Source: Kuafuiihalomonas phototrophica
GTDB lineage: Bacteria; Myxococcota; Kuafuiibacteriia; Kuafuiibacteriales; Kuafuiibacteriaceae
Direction: 5' to 3'
Length of the DNA: 64,000 bases
Assembly (NCBI GenBank): GCA_031800475.1
Contig: DAPKRQ010000263.1
Coordinates: 26,917 to 90,916 of the forward strand
The notes under the pieces are model-generated. The model worked only from the letters and a program-made list of their open reading frames with translations, was not told the DNA's origin and did no database searches. A program made the translations under genes and the position numbers. The first letter of the stretch is position 1, and the number at the start of each line of letters is the position of its first letter. Shown in pieces: positions 34,426-42,227 of this stretch.

Positions 34426-35742
34426 ATGAAGATCGAGGTTGAAACCCTGTCCCCTGCCGAACGGAAGGTCCGCGTCGAGGTCCCCTGGGAGACCGTGCGG
34501 GCCGAGCTGGACGAAGCCTACCGGGCCCTGAGCAAGCGGGCCAAGGTACGCGGCTTTCGCCCCGGCAAAGTGCCCCGAAAGGTCCTCGAGCAGATGTACC
34601 GGCAGACCGTCGAAGGCGAGGTGCTGCAGCGGGTCATCGACGACGGCTTCCGGCAGGCGGTGAACCAAAACGACCTCCACCCCATCGACCGGCCTCGGCT
34701 CGACGAGGTCCCCGCGCTTCGGGCGGATGAGCCCCTGAAGTTCGAGGCCCGGGTCGAAGTCAAACCCGAGGTCGAGGCCGAAAACGTGGAGGGCCTGGAG
34801 GTCAAAAAGGAGGTCCGGCCCATCGGCGACGCCGAAGTGGAAGCGGAGCTCATGAACCTGCGGGAAAAGGCCGTGGTCATCGAGCCGATCACGGATCGAC
34901 AGGTGGCCCAGGAGGGCGATCTGGCGGTCATCGACTTCTTCGGCTACGTCGACGGCGAAACCTTCAAAGGCGGCAAGGGCATCAGCTACACCGTCCACCT
35001 GGGCGAAAAGCAGATGATCCCCGGATTCGAAGAGCAGATCGTCGGCATGTCGATCGGTGACGAGAAGACGTTCGAACTGCCCTTTCCCGAGGGGACCGGA
35101 CCGGAAGAGGTGCAGGGGAAGGACGTCGAGTGGAAGGTCGACCTCAAGGAACTCAAGCAGAAGATCTACCCGGACCTGGACGACGAATTCGCCAAGGACC
35201 TGGGCGAGTTCGACACGCTGGAGGAGCTGAAGACCCAGATCCGCGAAAACCTCGCCACCCGCGAAGACGCGAAGCAGCTGCGCTCCCTCAAAGAGTCCGC
35301 TCTGAACGCACTGGTCGACGCCAACCCGATCACGGTGCCATCGGCCATGGTGGATCGGCAGGTCGACCTGATGCTCCAGGACGCTACCGCATCCCTCCAA
35401 AAGAACGCCGACCCCGCGCTGCGCGAAGCACTGGAACGGGTCAAGACCGAGATCCGTCCCCAGGCCGAGCGTCGGGTGGCAGGCATGCTTCTGTTGGAAG
35501 CCGTGGCCCGGAAAGCGGAGCTGAAGGTGTCGGAAGAGGAGCTCGAAGGTCGGCTGGGGGAGCTGGCCCGGGAGCATCGGATGCCGGTCCGGCAAGTGCG
35601 GCAGCAGCTGCGCTCCAACGACCAGCTGGAAGGCTTGGAGTACGGCATGCTCCAGGACAAAGCCCTGGATTGGGTGCTGGAGCGGTCCCAGGTTGTGGAG
35701 GTCGAGCCAGCCCCCGAGTCCGAGACTCCCTCGGAAGGTTGA
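34426..35742 (+). CDS. tig: Trigger factor
   Basis: This ribosome-bound folding chaperone and prolyl isomerase has 438 residues, a normal length. The N-terminal ribosome-binding domain contains the GFRPGKVPRKVLEQMY signature. The FKBP-type isomerase domain follows at about 160-245 (LAVIDFFGYVDG, then MIPGFEEQIVGM), and the C-terminal helical cradle completes it. The C-terminus is acidic (PAPESETPSEG). It heads the standard tig-clpP-clpX order and starts just after tRNA-Leu. A 149-base gap separates it from clpP. Confidence 0.96.
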   Translation: MKIEVETLSPAERKVRVEVPWETVRAELDEAYRALSKRAKVRGFRPGKVPRKVLEQMYRQTVEGEVLQRVIDDGFRQAVNQNDLHPIDRPRLDEVPALRADEPLKFEARVEVKPEVEAENVEGLEVKKEVRPIGDAEVEAELMNLREKAVVIEPITDRQVAQEGDLAVIDFFGYVDGETFKGGKGISYTVHLGEKQMIPGFEEQIVGMSIGDEKTFELPFPEGTGPEEVQGKDVEWKVDLKELKQKIYPDLDDEFAKDLGEFDTLEELKTQIRENLATREDAKQLRSLKESALNALVDANPITVPSAMVDRQVDLMLQDATASLQKNADPALREALERVKTEIRPQAERRVAGMLLLEAVARKAELKVSEEELEGRLGELAREHRMPVRQVRQQLRSNDQLEGLEYGMLQDKALDWVLERSQVVEVEPAPESETPSEG

Positions 35743-35881
35743 GCCGACATGCTGCGTCGACCGCCCGTTGGTGAGGGTTCTCTCGGGGTTCCCGCCATCG
35801 GTTCGATGGGTCGACGATGGCTGCCAACACTGGACCTGGGGCGGAAGAGTGTCCACCATGGTCCAGGCGGAGCGATTCCGC

Positions 35882-35886
35882 GAGGA
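35882..35886 (+). promoter_or_regulatory. Ribosome-binding site of clpP
   Basis: GAGGA, five bases before the TTG at 35892. It decides the start of clpP at a TTG codon, because the upstream frame to 35817 encodes residues absent from the family. Confidence 0.6.
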
Positions 35887-35891
35887 CAGTC

Positions 35892-36506
35892 TTGAGTTAC
35901 CTGGTCCCCACCGTCATCGAACAAACCCACCGCGGCGAGCGGGCCTACGACATCTGGTCCCGCCTCATGAAGGATCGGATCGTGTTTCTCGGCACCGAGA
36001 TCCACGACGACCTGGCCAACGTCATCGTCGCCCAGCTCCTGTTCCTGGAGTCCGAGGACCCGGAAAAGGACGTGAATCTCTACATCAACAGTCCCGGTGG
36101 CTCCGTGTCGGCCGGAATGGCCATCTACGACACCATGCAGTACGTCCGGTGCCCGATCACCACGATCTGCATCGGTCAGGCCGCATCCATGGCTGCCGTG
36201 ATACTGGCCGCTGGGACGAAAGGGCGCCGCAAGGGCCTGCCGCACTCCCGGATCATGATCCACCAACCGGCGGGCGGAGCCCGAGGTCAGGCGTCGGACA
36301 TCGAAATCGCCGCCAAAGAGGTCCTGCGCAGTCGCGACATGCTCAACCGGGTCCTCTCCGAGCACACGGGGAAGCCCCTCGACCAGATCGCCCAGGATTC
36401 GGACCGGGACTACTACATGACCGCCGAAGAAGCCCGAGACTACGGGATCATGGACGACGTGGTGGTCAGCAAGAAGGCCGACGAAGGCTCGTCCGAGCCC
36501 GGCTGA
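35892..36506 (+). CDS. clpP: ATP-dependent Clp protease proteolytic subunit
   Basis: This 204-residue subunit of the barrel-shaped Clp protease degrades proteins fed by ClpX or ClpA. The TTG start at 35892 yields MSYLVPTVIEQT, the normal N-terminus; the longer frame from 35817 adds unconserved residues. The catalytic Ser lies in GQAASMAA, the His in SRIMIHQP, and an Asp in DIEIAAKEV downstream. The oxyanion strand NSPGGSVSAGMAIYDTM is present. clpX follows after 52 bases, so the protease and its unfoldase are made together. Confidence 0.95.
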   Translation: MSYLVPTVIEQTHRGERAYDIWSRLMKDRIVFLGTEIHDDLANVIVAQLLFLESEDPEKDVNLYINSPGGSVSAGMAIYDTMQYVRCPITTICIGQAASMAAVILAAGTKGRRKGLPHSRIMIHQPAGGARGQASDIEIAAKEVLRSRDMLNRVLSEHTGKPLDQIAQDSDRDYYMTAEEARDYGIMDDVVVSKKADEGSSEPG

Positions 36507-36558
36507 GTCTGGCAGGCGTTGATCGACCGGAGGATTTCAGGCGACATGGGAGAGTCCG

Positions 36559-37830
36559 ATGGCTGACCGGGGCAAGCGAGACGAATACGGGGGCAACCTG
36601 ACCTGCTCGTTCTGCGGCAAATCGCAGAAAGAGGTGAAAAAGCTGATCGCCGGCCCGGGCGTGTACATCTGCGACGAATGCATCGGTCTGTGCAACGACA
36701 TCATTGCGGAGGAGCAAGACCACGAGCTCAAGACCGATGGCAGCTTCAAGCTCCCGAAACCCGCCGAAATCAAGCGCGTGCTCGACGAGTACGTGATCGG
36801 GCAAGAGCGGGCCAAAAAGTCCCTCGCGGTGGCGGTTCACAACCACTACAAGCGCGTCTTCGAAAAAGAAAAGGACGAGGACGGCGACGACGTCGAGCTG
36901 CAAAAGTCCAACATTCTACTGATCGGACCGTCCGGCTCGGGAAAGACGCTGCTCGCCCAGACCTTGGCGCGGATCCTCAACGTGCCCTTCACCATCGCGG
37001 ACGCCACCACCCTGACCGAGGCGGGCTACGTCGGCGAGGACGTGGAGAACATTTTGGTCCACCTGCTCCAGGACGCCGAGGGCGATATCGAACGGGCGAG
37101 TCGGGGCATCGTCTACATCGACGAGATCGACAAGCTCGCCCGAAAGAGCGAGTCCCCATCGATCACCCGGGACGTTTCGGGCGAAGGGGTGCAACAGGCG
37201 CTCCTCAAGATCCTGGAAGGGACCATGGCAAACCTTCCGCCCAAGGGTGGAAGAAAGCATCCGCAGCAAGACTTCGTGCAGATGGACACCACGAACATCC
37301 TATTCATCTGCGGCGGAGCGTTCTGCGGCCTCGAAAACGTGGTCGAGCATCGGATCGGCAAGAAGACCATGGGCTTCGGGGCGGAGATCCGGGGCAAGTC
37401 TTCCCGGCGGATCGGCGAGCTGCTCCAAGAGGTTCAGCCAGGCGATCTGCTCAAGTTCGGCATGATCCCGGAGTTCACCGGCCGTCTTCCGGTGATCACC
37501 CACCTGAACGAGTTGGACGAGCAGGCGCTGATGGACATTCTCACCAAGCCGAAGAATGCCCTGGTCAAGCAGTATCAGCGTCTTCTGGAGCTCGATAACG
37601 TCAAGATCAGTTTCGCCGAGAACGCCCTGGAGGCCGTGGCCCAAAGGGCGATCAAAAAGGGTACCGGAGCGAGAGGGCTCCGGGCCATTCTCGAAAAGTG
37701 CATGCTCGAGGTCATGTACGAGATCCCGGCCAAGAAAGATGTGGTCGAGGTCGTGGTCACGCCCGAAGCCATCGACCTCGCCGAGCCGCCCAAGTTGATC
37801 CGCAAGTCGGTGGAACGCACCGGAACTTGA
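36559..37830 (+). CDS. clpX: ATP-dependent Clp protease ATP-binding subunit ClpX
   Basis: This 423-residue AAA+ unfoldase delivers substrates to ClpP. The N-terminal zinc domain has CSFCGKS and later CDEC. The Walker A loop is GPSGSGKT, the Walker B region IVYIDEIDKLARK, and the sensor and pore regions are of normal length (GYVGEDVENI is the pore-1 motif). The IGF-type loop that docks on ClpP corresponds to IGKKTMGFGAEIRGK. Its position after clpP on the same strand is standard. Confidence 0.96.
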   Translation: MADRGKRDEYGGNLTCSFCGKSQKEVKKLIAGPGVYICDECIGLCNDIIAEEQDHELKTDGSFKLPKPAEIKRVLDEYVIGQERAKKSLAVAVHNHYKRVFEKEKDEDGDDVELQKSNILLIGPSGSGKTLLAQTLARILNVPFTIADATTLTEAGYVGEDVENILVHLLQDAEGDIERASRGIVYIDEIDKLARKSESPSITRDVSGEGVQQALLKILEGTMANLPPKGGRKHPQQDFVQMDTTNILFICGGAFCGLENVVEHRIGKKTMGFGAEIRGKSSRRIGELLQEVQPGDLLKFGMIPEFTGRLPVITHLNELDEQALMDILTKPKNALVKQYQRLLELDNVKISFAENALEAVAQRAIKKGTGARGLRAILEKCMLEVMYEIPAKKDVVEVVVTPEAIDLAEPPKLIRKSVERTGT

Positions 37831-37854
37831 GTCCCGACGCCCGCCGGGCGGCTC

Positions 37855-38442
37855 TCACTCTGCTGGCGTAGGATTCCCTTCAAAAGACTCGAAGCTGGCT
37901 GGGTCCGAGCCCAGGCGGTCTCGATTTCTTCCACGCCGAGGCAGCCGTTCGGTGTGCTCGTCCCGAACTCGAGCCGGACGCGGCGACACTTCGACCCGCG
38001 GCCAAACCTCCGGTTCGGATGGGTCGGTCAAGAATGCCGCTTCTTCGGTCCGTTCGAGCCACCCTTCGGGTGCGTCCACCGTGGTCCGTTCCTGGGGCGG
38101 CTCGGTGTCCGGCTCGGCCGGAATCTCCACCGGTTTCAGGTGCTGTCGATCGCGAAGCTGCGCCGCTTCGGGCAAAGCGTAGGGCGAATCAGCCTCGTCC
38201 AGTTCTCGGGGCTGCACCACCGGGGCGCTCGTTCGCCGGGTGGCAGCCTGCACCTGGACTTCGGCCTCCATGGCCCGGCGGACCGTCTTGACCAGGCGAT
38301 GGACCGCGGCCGGTTCACCTTGAATGACCACGTCGAGCCCTTCCGTCCGCAGGCGGGCCCGGGCCCGCGGCGAACGGCCCTGAAGCCAGTTCCACCAGCG
38401 ACTAAACGCGCCAGTTGCCCTTTGCTTTGAGGATCCGCTCAC
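37855..38442 (-). CDS. Hypothetical protein translationally overlapping kdsC
   Basis: About 195 residues from a GTG at 38442; this start lies inside the 3' end of kdsC, giving a 41-base overlap. The first 60 residues are basic and contain RWWNWLQGRSPRARARL, a possible membrane- or nucleic-acid-binding patch, followed by LDVVIQGEPAAVHRLVKTVRRAMEAEVQV, which looks like a small alpha/beta module. The rest is acidic, Pro-rich and probably disordered. No family is recognised. It converges on clpX with a gap of 24 bases. Confidence 0.55.
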   Translation of the reverse strand: MSGSSKQRATGAFSRWWNWLQGRSPRARARLRTEGLDVVIQGEPAAVHRLVKTVRRAMEAEVQVQAATRRTSAPVVQPRELDEADSPYALPEAAQLRDRQHLKPVEIPAEPDTEPPQERTTVDAPEGWLERTEEAAFLTDPSEPEVWPRVEVSPRPARVRDEHTERLPRRGRNRDRLGSDPASFESFEGNPTPAE

Positions 38443-38923
38443 AAACCTCCCGGACGGCACCCTGGCCTCCGTTCGCCCGCAGCACCACGTTGGCGGTGGC
38501 GCGAACTTCCGGGGCGGCATCCGCCACGGCGAAGCCTAGCCCACAGCGGCGGATCAAGGGTAGGTCCGGCAGGTCGTCTCCCACGTACGCCACCTCTTCT
38601 TCCGTGACGTCGAGCTCCTGCACGCAGGCCTCGAACGCAGCGACCTTGTCCTCGACGCCCAGCTTCAGGAGCTTGACTCCCAGCTCTTCGCCCCGGCGCT
38701 GCACCACCTCGTTCCGCTTTCCCGAGATGAAGGCCACCGGGATCCCGGCGGCCATCAGGAGTTGGACTCCCAGGCCATCCCGCACGTGGAAGCTCCGGGT
38801 CTCCCCACCCCCCGGAAGGTACGTCATCCGTCCGTCGGTGAGGACGCCGTCCACGTCCAACAAGAGCGCCCGAACCCGCTGGGCGCGAGCGTCGATGTCC
38901 GCGGCGGAGGGCGGCATGACCAT
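38402..38923 (-). CDS. kdsC: 3-deoxy-D-manno-octulosonate 8-phosphate phosphatase
   Basis: This 173-residue HAD-superfamily enzyme releases phosphate from Kdo-8-phosphate in the supply of Kdo for lipopolysaccharide. The nucleophile and acid Asps are in LLLDVDGVLTDG, then HVRDGLGVQLL, FISGKRNEVVQRR and the metal-binding VGDDLPDLPLI follow, all in KdsC/YrbI order. The length is typical and the protein lacks the cap domain, as expected for a tetrameric class C0 HAD. The ATG at 38923 is chosen; a second ATG two codons later is possible. It diverges from the GGDDxY lipoprotein gene with 51 bases between starts. Confidence 0.9.
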   Translation of the reverse strand: MVMPPSAADIDARAQRVRALLLDVDGVLTDGRMTYLPGGGETRSFHVRDGLGVQLLMAAGIPVAFISGKRNEVVQRRGEELGVKLLKLGVEDKVAAFEACVQELDVTEEEVAYVGDDLPDLPLIRRCGLGFAVADAAPEVRATANVVLRANGGQGAVREVCERILKAKGNWRV

Positions 38924-38974
38924 GATGGGCGGAAGTAGCATGGGGGCAGCCCTGGCGAAACGCTTTGGTTTAGG

Positions 38975-41587
38975 ATGGCCCCCATGGAGTGTTCGACGCG
39001 GTGGGCCGCGGTCTGGGTGATGACCGGGCTCGGCCTGCTGGCCTGCGGAGAAGAGACAGAAGATCCAGGCTCGGACCAGGCCGACGCCGGTCCGGTCTTC
39101 GACGACCGGGGCCCGGGCCCCGACGGCGGGCGTGGCGGGCCCGACATGACGCCGGCTGCGCCCGAGCCCCCACAGGTCACCGGCTGGACGCCGCAACCGG
39201 GGTCGGTCCGGGTGCCTCGCGAGACCTCCGTTCGGATCCGCTTCTCCGAAGCGATGGACGTGGCCACCGTGGCCGCTCACCTGCAGGCCACGGCCGACCG
39301 GGGCGACGGCCCCCGGCTCGTTCCACTCCAGGTCGGGGCCGGCGAAGGGCCCAGCGAGGTGACGGCTCGCCCGGCGCGTTCCTGGCCCCCGGTGGCCCGG
39401 GTGGTCGTCCGGCTCGGGACCGGGGCCCTGTCGGCGGAGGGCCTCGCTCTTTTGGAGTCCGCGGAACTTTCCTTTCAGACCCGGGGCACGGTCCCAACCG
39501 TGCCCGCCGTCGGCCAAGCGGCGTTCGAGCCCCTGTCCTGCGTGGACGCTTGGGTCCCTCCCGCAGCCCTCGAAGGACCGGAGGGTCTGAGCGCCCTGGG
39601 ATGGGACTGGCGGAACCTCCGGGCCGCGCCCGCGTGGGCGGTGCCGGTGGCCGCTTCCCTTCCTTGGGTCAACGACAACTCCCTTGCCTTGGTAGGCGTT
39701 CGGACCGAGCCGCGTCGAGCGCCCGACGCGGGCTTTTGCTTCGTGACCGCCATTCGGGACGCACCTGCGTCCGCAGTGCTTCGGGTGCAATCTGCCTTTC
39801 ACGATCCGACCCGGGGCTTCGACGACTTGCAGCTCGCAGCCTGGACGTCCCCCGGGTACCGGACCGGTCTGGACCACCCCCTAACCGGAGCCGTGTGGGG
39901 GCTGTGGGAAGCTTTCGAGCCGGGCGGATTCTCCGAGGCGGACCGGGCCACCCTCGAGGCCTACGACGAAGCCCTTTCGAACGAATGGGCCCAGGCCCTG
40001 GCGGACTTCGTGCACGCGGCAGGCGAGGCCCGCCTCCTCCGAGAAGCGGCCTTTTCGGGCTGGACCGAGACCGACGTGGAGACTTTGCGTCGGGCGGTCT
40101 TGGACACCGCCTATGCGCAGACGAACTTCTTTGTCTCCGAACCCCTGGCGAGCCTGGATGTCCTGGCGCGGGTCGGAGACGAGCTGGATCTGGCATCTGT
40201 CAACCGGGCGGCGCAGCGGGTGATGGCCGCGACCGAGGCGCTTGCCGCACTGGGTGACACCCCCCTGCCTCCGATCTCCCTCGAGGTCGAGACGCCGCTC
40301 GGAGCCTTGGTGATCCGGCCCGGTGACGAGGACCACACCCAGGTCCCCGAGGGCGCCCTCCTCGTCCTGGATGGAGGCGGCGACGACGTCTACGACGGCC
40401 AGGTGGCCTCCACCGCCGACGGTCGTGCGGTGTCGGTGCTGCTCGACCTGGGAGGCGACGACAGGTACGGGCCGGACCGACCGTTGCTCGAGCGATCGCG
40501 GTCCGTCGCGCTCGGCTCGGAAGACGGATTCGGCCAGGGCTTTGGCCTTGCCGGCGTGGCAATTCTTTTCGACGTATCGGGCGACGATGTCTATCGCGGC
40601 AGCGTGTTCACCCAAGGCGCGGCCTTTGCGGGCGTGGGCGCATTGGTGGATCGCGGTCTCGGCAACGATGTCTACGAAGCCGCCTACTTCTCTCAGGGCG
40701 CCGCCCAGTACGGCGCAGGTCTGCTCGACGACGACGGCGGCAACGACCGCTACTTGGTGGGCAGCCAAGGACAGGGCATGGGCCGACCGCGAGGTCAGGG
40801 CCTACTTCTCGATCGAGACGGAGGGGACGACTACGTCTCGCTCTACGTGGCCGATCCTCCGGGTCTACCCAATGGAGGGCCCCTGTGGTTTCCATCCGGT
40901 TACACCGACGCCCGCGGCAACAACCACAACCTGAGCGCCACCCAGGGCGTAGGCTGGGGGCTCCGGCCCGAATGGGGCACGAACGGCGTGGCGTGGTCCG
41001 GCGGCTTCGGCGCCCTGGTCGACCTGGGTACGCAATCGGACCTGCACTTCGCGGACACCTTGGCCATGGGTCAAGGCTTCGTGTACGGGCTGGGCCTTCT
41101 GTGGGACGACGGCGGCTCGGACTTCTACCGGGCTCTGTGGTGGGGCATGGGCTCCGGCACCCACATGGGCACCGGCGTGATGATCGAGGCCGGCGGCGAC
41201 GACGATCTTTCGGTCAATCGCGTGTCGGCCGCCCTGGGCCACGACTTGGGGGTCAGCTGGTACATCGACCAGGGTGGGGACGACGTGTACGGCGGAGGCA
41301 TCAGCTTTGGCCGAGCCTACGACGAGGGCAATGCGTTCTTTTTGGACCTGGGCGGAGAAGACGTCTACGACGGAATCTTCGTCCAAGGCTTCGGAAGCTG
41401 TCACTTCAGCCAAGGGGTTCGATTGCCCACGGTGCCGCGGCTCGGTCTGTTCATGGACCTCGGAGGCGGAGACGACACCTACCTCACCGACAATGAAGCT
41501 GCCGCGAACGACGCGCGCTGGGAGCAGGTACCGTTCGGTGCGCCCGAAGCCGTCGACCAGAAGAAGGGTCTCGGCTTCGACCGCTGA
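38975..41587 (+). CDS. Large lipoprotein with GGDDxY repeats
   Basis: This 870-residue protein has a lipoprotein signal (GLGLLAC, Cys24) and an Asp/Gly/Pro-rich linker. A Big_5-type immunoglobulin-like domain follows (VTGWTPQPGSVRVPRETSVRIRFSEAMD). A helical middle region spans roughly 300-440. From about residue 466 to 839 come some eleven repeats built on hDhGGDDxYxG (GGDDVYDG, GGDDRYGP, SGDDVYRG, GGNDRYLV, GGDDVYGG, GGEDVYDG, GGGDDTYLT), spaced 25-60 residues apart. These resemble calcium-binding RTX motifs but lack the GGxGxD form. A calcium-stabilised beta structure on the cell surface is my inference. It converges on a smaller lipoprotein gene. Confidence 0.72.
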   Translation: MAPMECSTRWAAVWVMTGLGLLACGEETEDPGSDQADAGPVFDDRGPGPDGGRGGPDMTPAAPEPPQVTGWTPQPGSVRVPRETSVRIRFSEAMDVATVAAHLQATADRGDGPRLVPLQVGAGEGPSEVTARPARSWPPVARVVVRLGTGALSAEGLALLESAELSFQTRGTVPTVPAVGQAAFEPLSCVDAWVPPAALEGPEGLSALGWDWRNLRAAPAWAVPVAASLPWVNDNSLALVGVRTEPRRAPDAGFCFVTAIRDAPASAVLRVQSAFHDPTRGFDDLQLAAWTSPGYRTGLDHPLTGAVWGLWEAFEPGGFSEADRATLEAYDEALSNEWAQALADFVHAAGEARLLREAAFSGWTETDVETLRRAVLDTAYAQTNFFVSEPLASLDVLARVGDELDLASVNRAAQRVMAATEALAALGDTPLPPISLEVETPLGALVIRPGDEDHTQVPEGALLVLDGGGDDVYDGQVASTADGRAVSVLLDLGGDDRYGPDRPLLERSRSVALGSEDGFGQGFGLAGVAILFDVSGDDVYRGSVFTQGAAFAGVGALVDRGLGNDVYEAAYFSQGAAQYGAGLLDDDGGNDRYLVGSQGQGMGRPRGQGLLLDRDGGDDYVSLYVADPPGLPNGGPLWFPSGYTDARGNNHNLSATQGVGWGLRPEWGTNGVAWSGGFGALVDLGTQSDLHFADTLAMGQGFVYGLGLLWDDGGSDFYRALWWGMGSGTHMGTGVMIEAGGDDDLSVNRVSAALGHDLGVSWYIDQGGDDVYGGGISFGRAYDEGNAFFLDLGGEDVYDGIFVQGFGSCHFSQGVRLPTVPRLGLFMDLGGGDDTYLTDNEAAANDARWEQVPFGAPEAVDQKKGLGFDR

Positions 41588-41593
41588 CGCCGG

Positions 41594-42145
41594 TCAACCT
41601 GGAACCGTCGCCAACACCTCTACCGGAACCTCCTCGACAAAGGGCGATTCCTCCACGTCGCAGTTCGCATCGAAGGGCACGACCTCGCCTCGGATGATGA
41701 CGGGTCGAGAAAAGTCGCTGTCGACGAATACCCGATTGTTGGGGTCGACGACGAAGCGGCCCGCTTCACACAAGCGCACACGCTGGACCACCCCGCCGAC
41801 CCGGACCCCGTCGGATGGCCGGAGCACCTCGAACACGATGCCCCAGGAACCAGCACGGGGGGCGTCGAACTCCATGCCCACGTAAACGTGTTGCCCCGCG
41901 CGCTGCACGGGGCTCCCCTTGACGAGCTGCAGGCTCTGACCGGGTGCCAAAGACTGGGTCCCGTCTCCTTCGCGAGTGAGCAGACGGATCCCTGCCTCTC
42001 CATTGAACGGAGTTACAGGTCGACACGTGCGACCGTCTCCGCAGCCGATGGCTGGGTCGAGTCCATTTTGGTCCGAGCTGCTGTCCGGCGCTTCACCGCC
42101 GCACGCGAACAACAGAGTCAACCATCCGAGCCGAGCCCATTTCAC
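41594..42145 (-). CDS. Hypothetical lipoprotein (183 aa)
   Basis: A short lipoprotein signal (GWLTLLFAC, Cys15) is followed by a Ser/Asp linker. The beta-rich domain that follows (IRLLTREGDGTQSLAPGQSLQLV, then YVGMEFDAPRAGSWGIVFEVLRP) has a strand pattern like an immunoglobulin or CARDB-type fold. Three further Cys may form disulfides. No family is recognised. The gene ends six bases from the convergent GGDDxY lipoprotein gene and diverges from the propeller receptor with 82 bases between the starts, a likely shared promoter region. Confidence 0.65.
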   Translation of the reverse strand: MKWARLGWLTLLFACGGEAPDSSSDQNGLDPAIGCGDGRTCRPVTPFNGEAGIRLLTREGDGTQSLAPGQSLQLVKGSPVQRAGQHVYVGMEFDAPRAGSWGIVFEVLRPSDGVRVGGVVQRVRLCEAGRFVVDPNNRVFVDSDFSRPVIIRGEVVPFDANCDVEESPFVEEVPVEVLATVPG

Positions 42146-42227
42146 GGCGGCGGAGCCTACTCGCAGCCTTTCGGGCGTTCAAGAGCCCGCCTTTTCTCCC
42201 CCACCGATCTGTGCGACAAGCCAGCCG

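Noticed and set aside
35817..35891. Longer N-terminus of ClpP
   Set aside because: The extra residues do not match the family, and GAGGA at proper distance supports the TTG at 35892.
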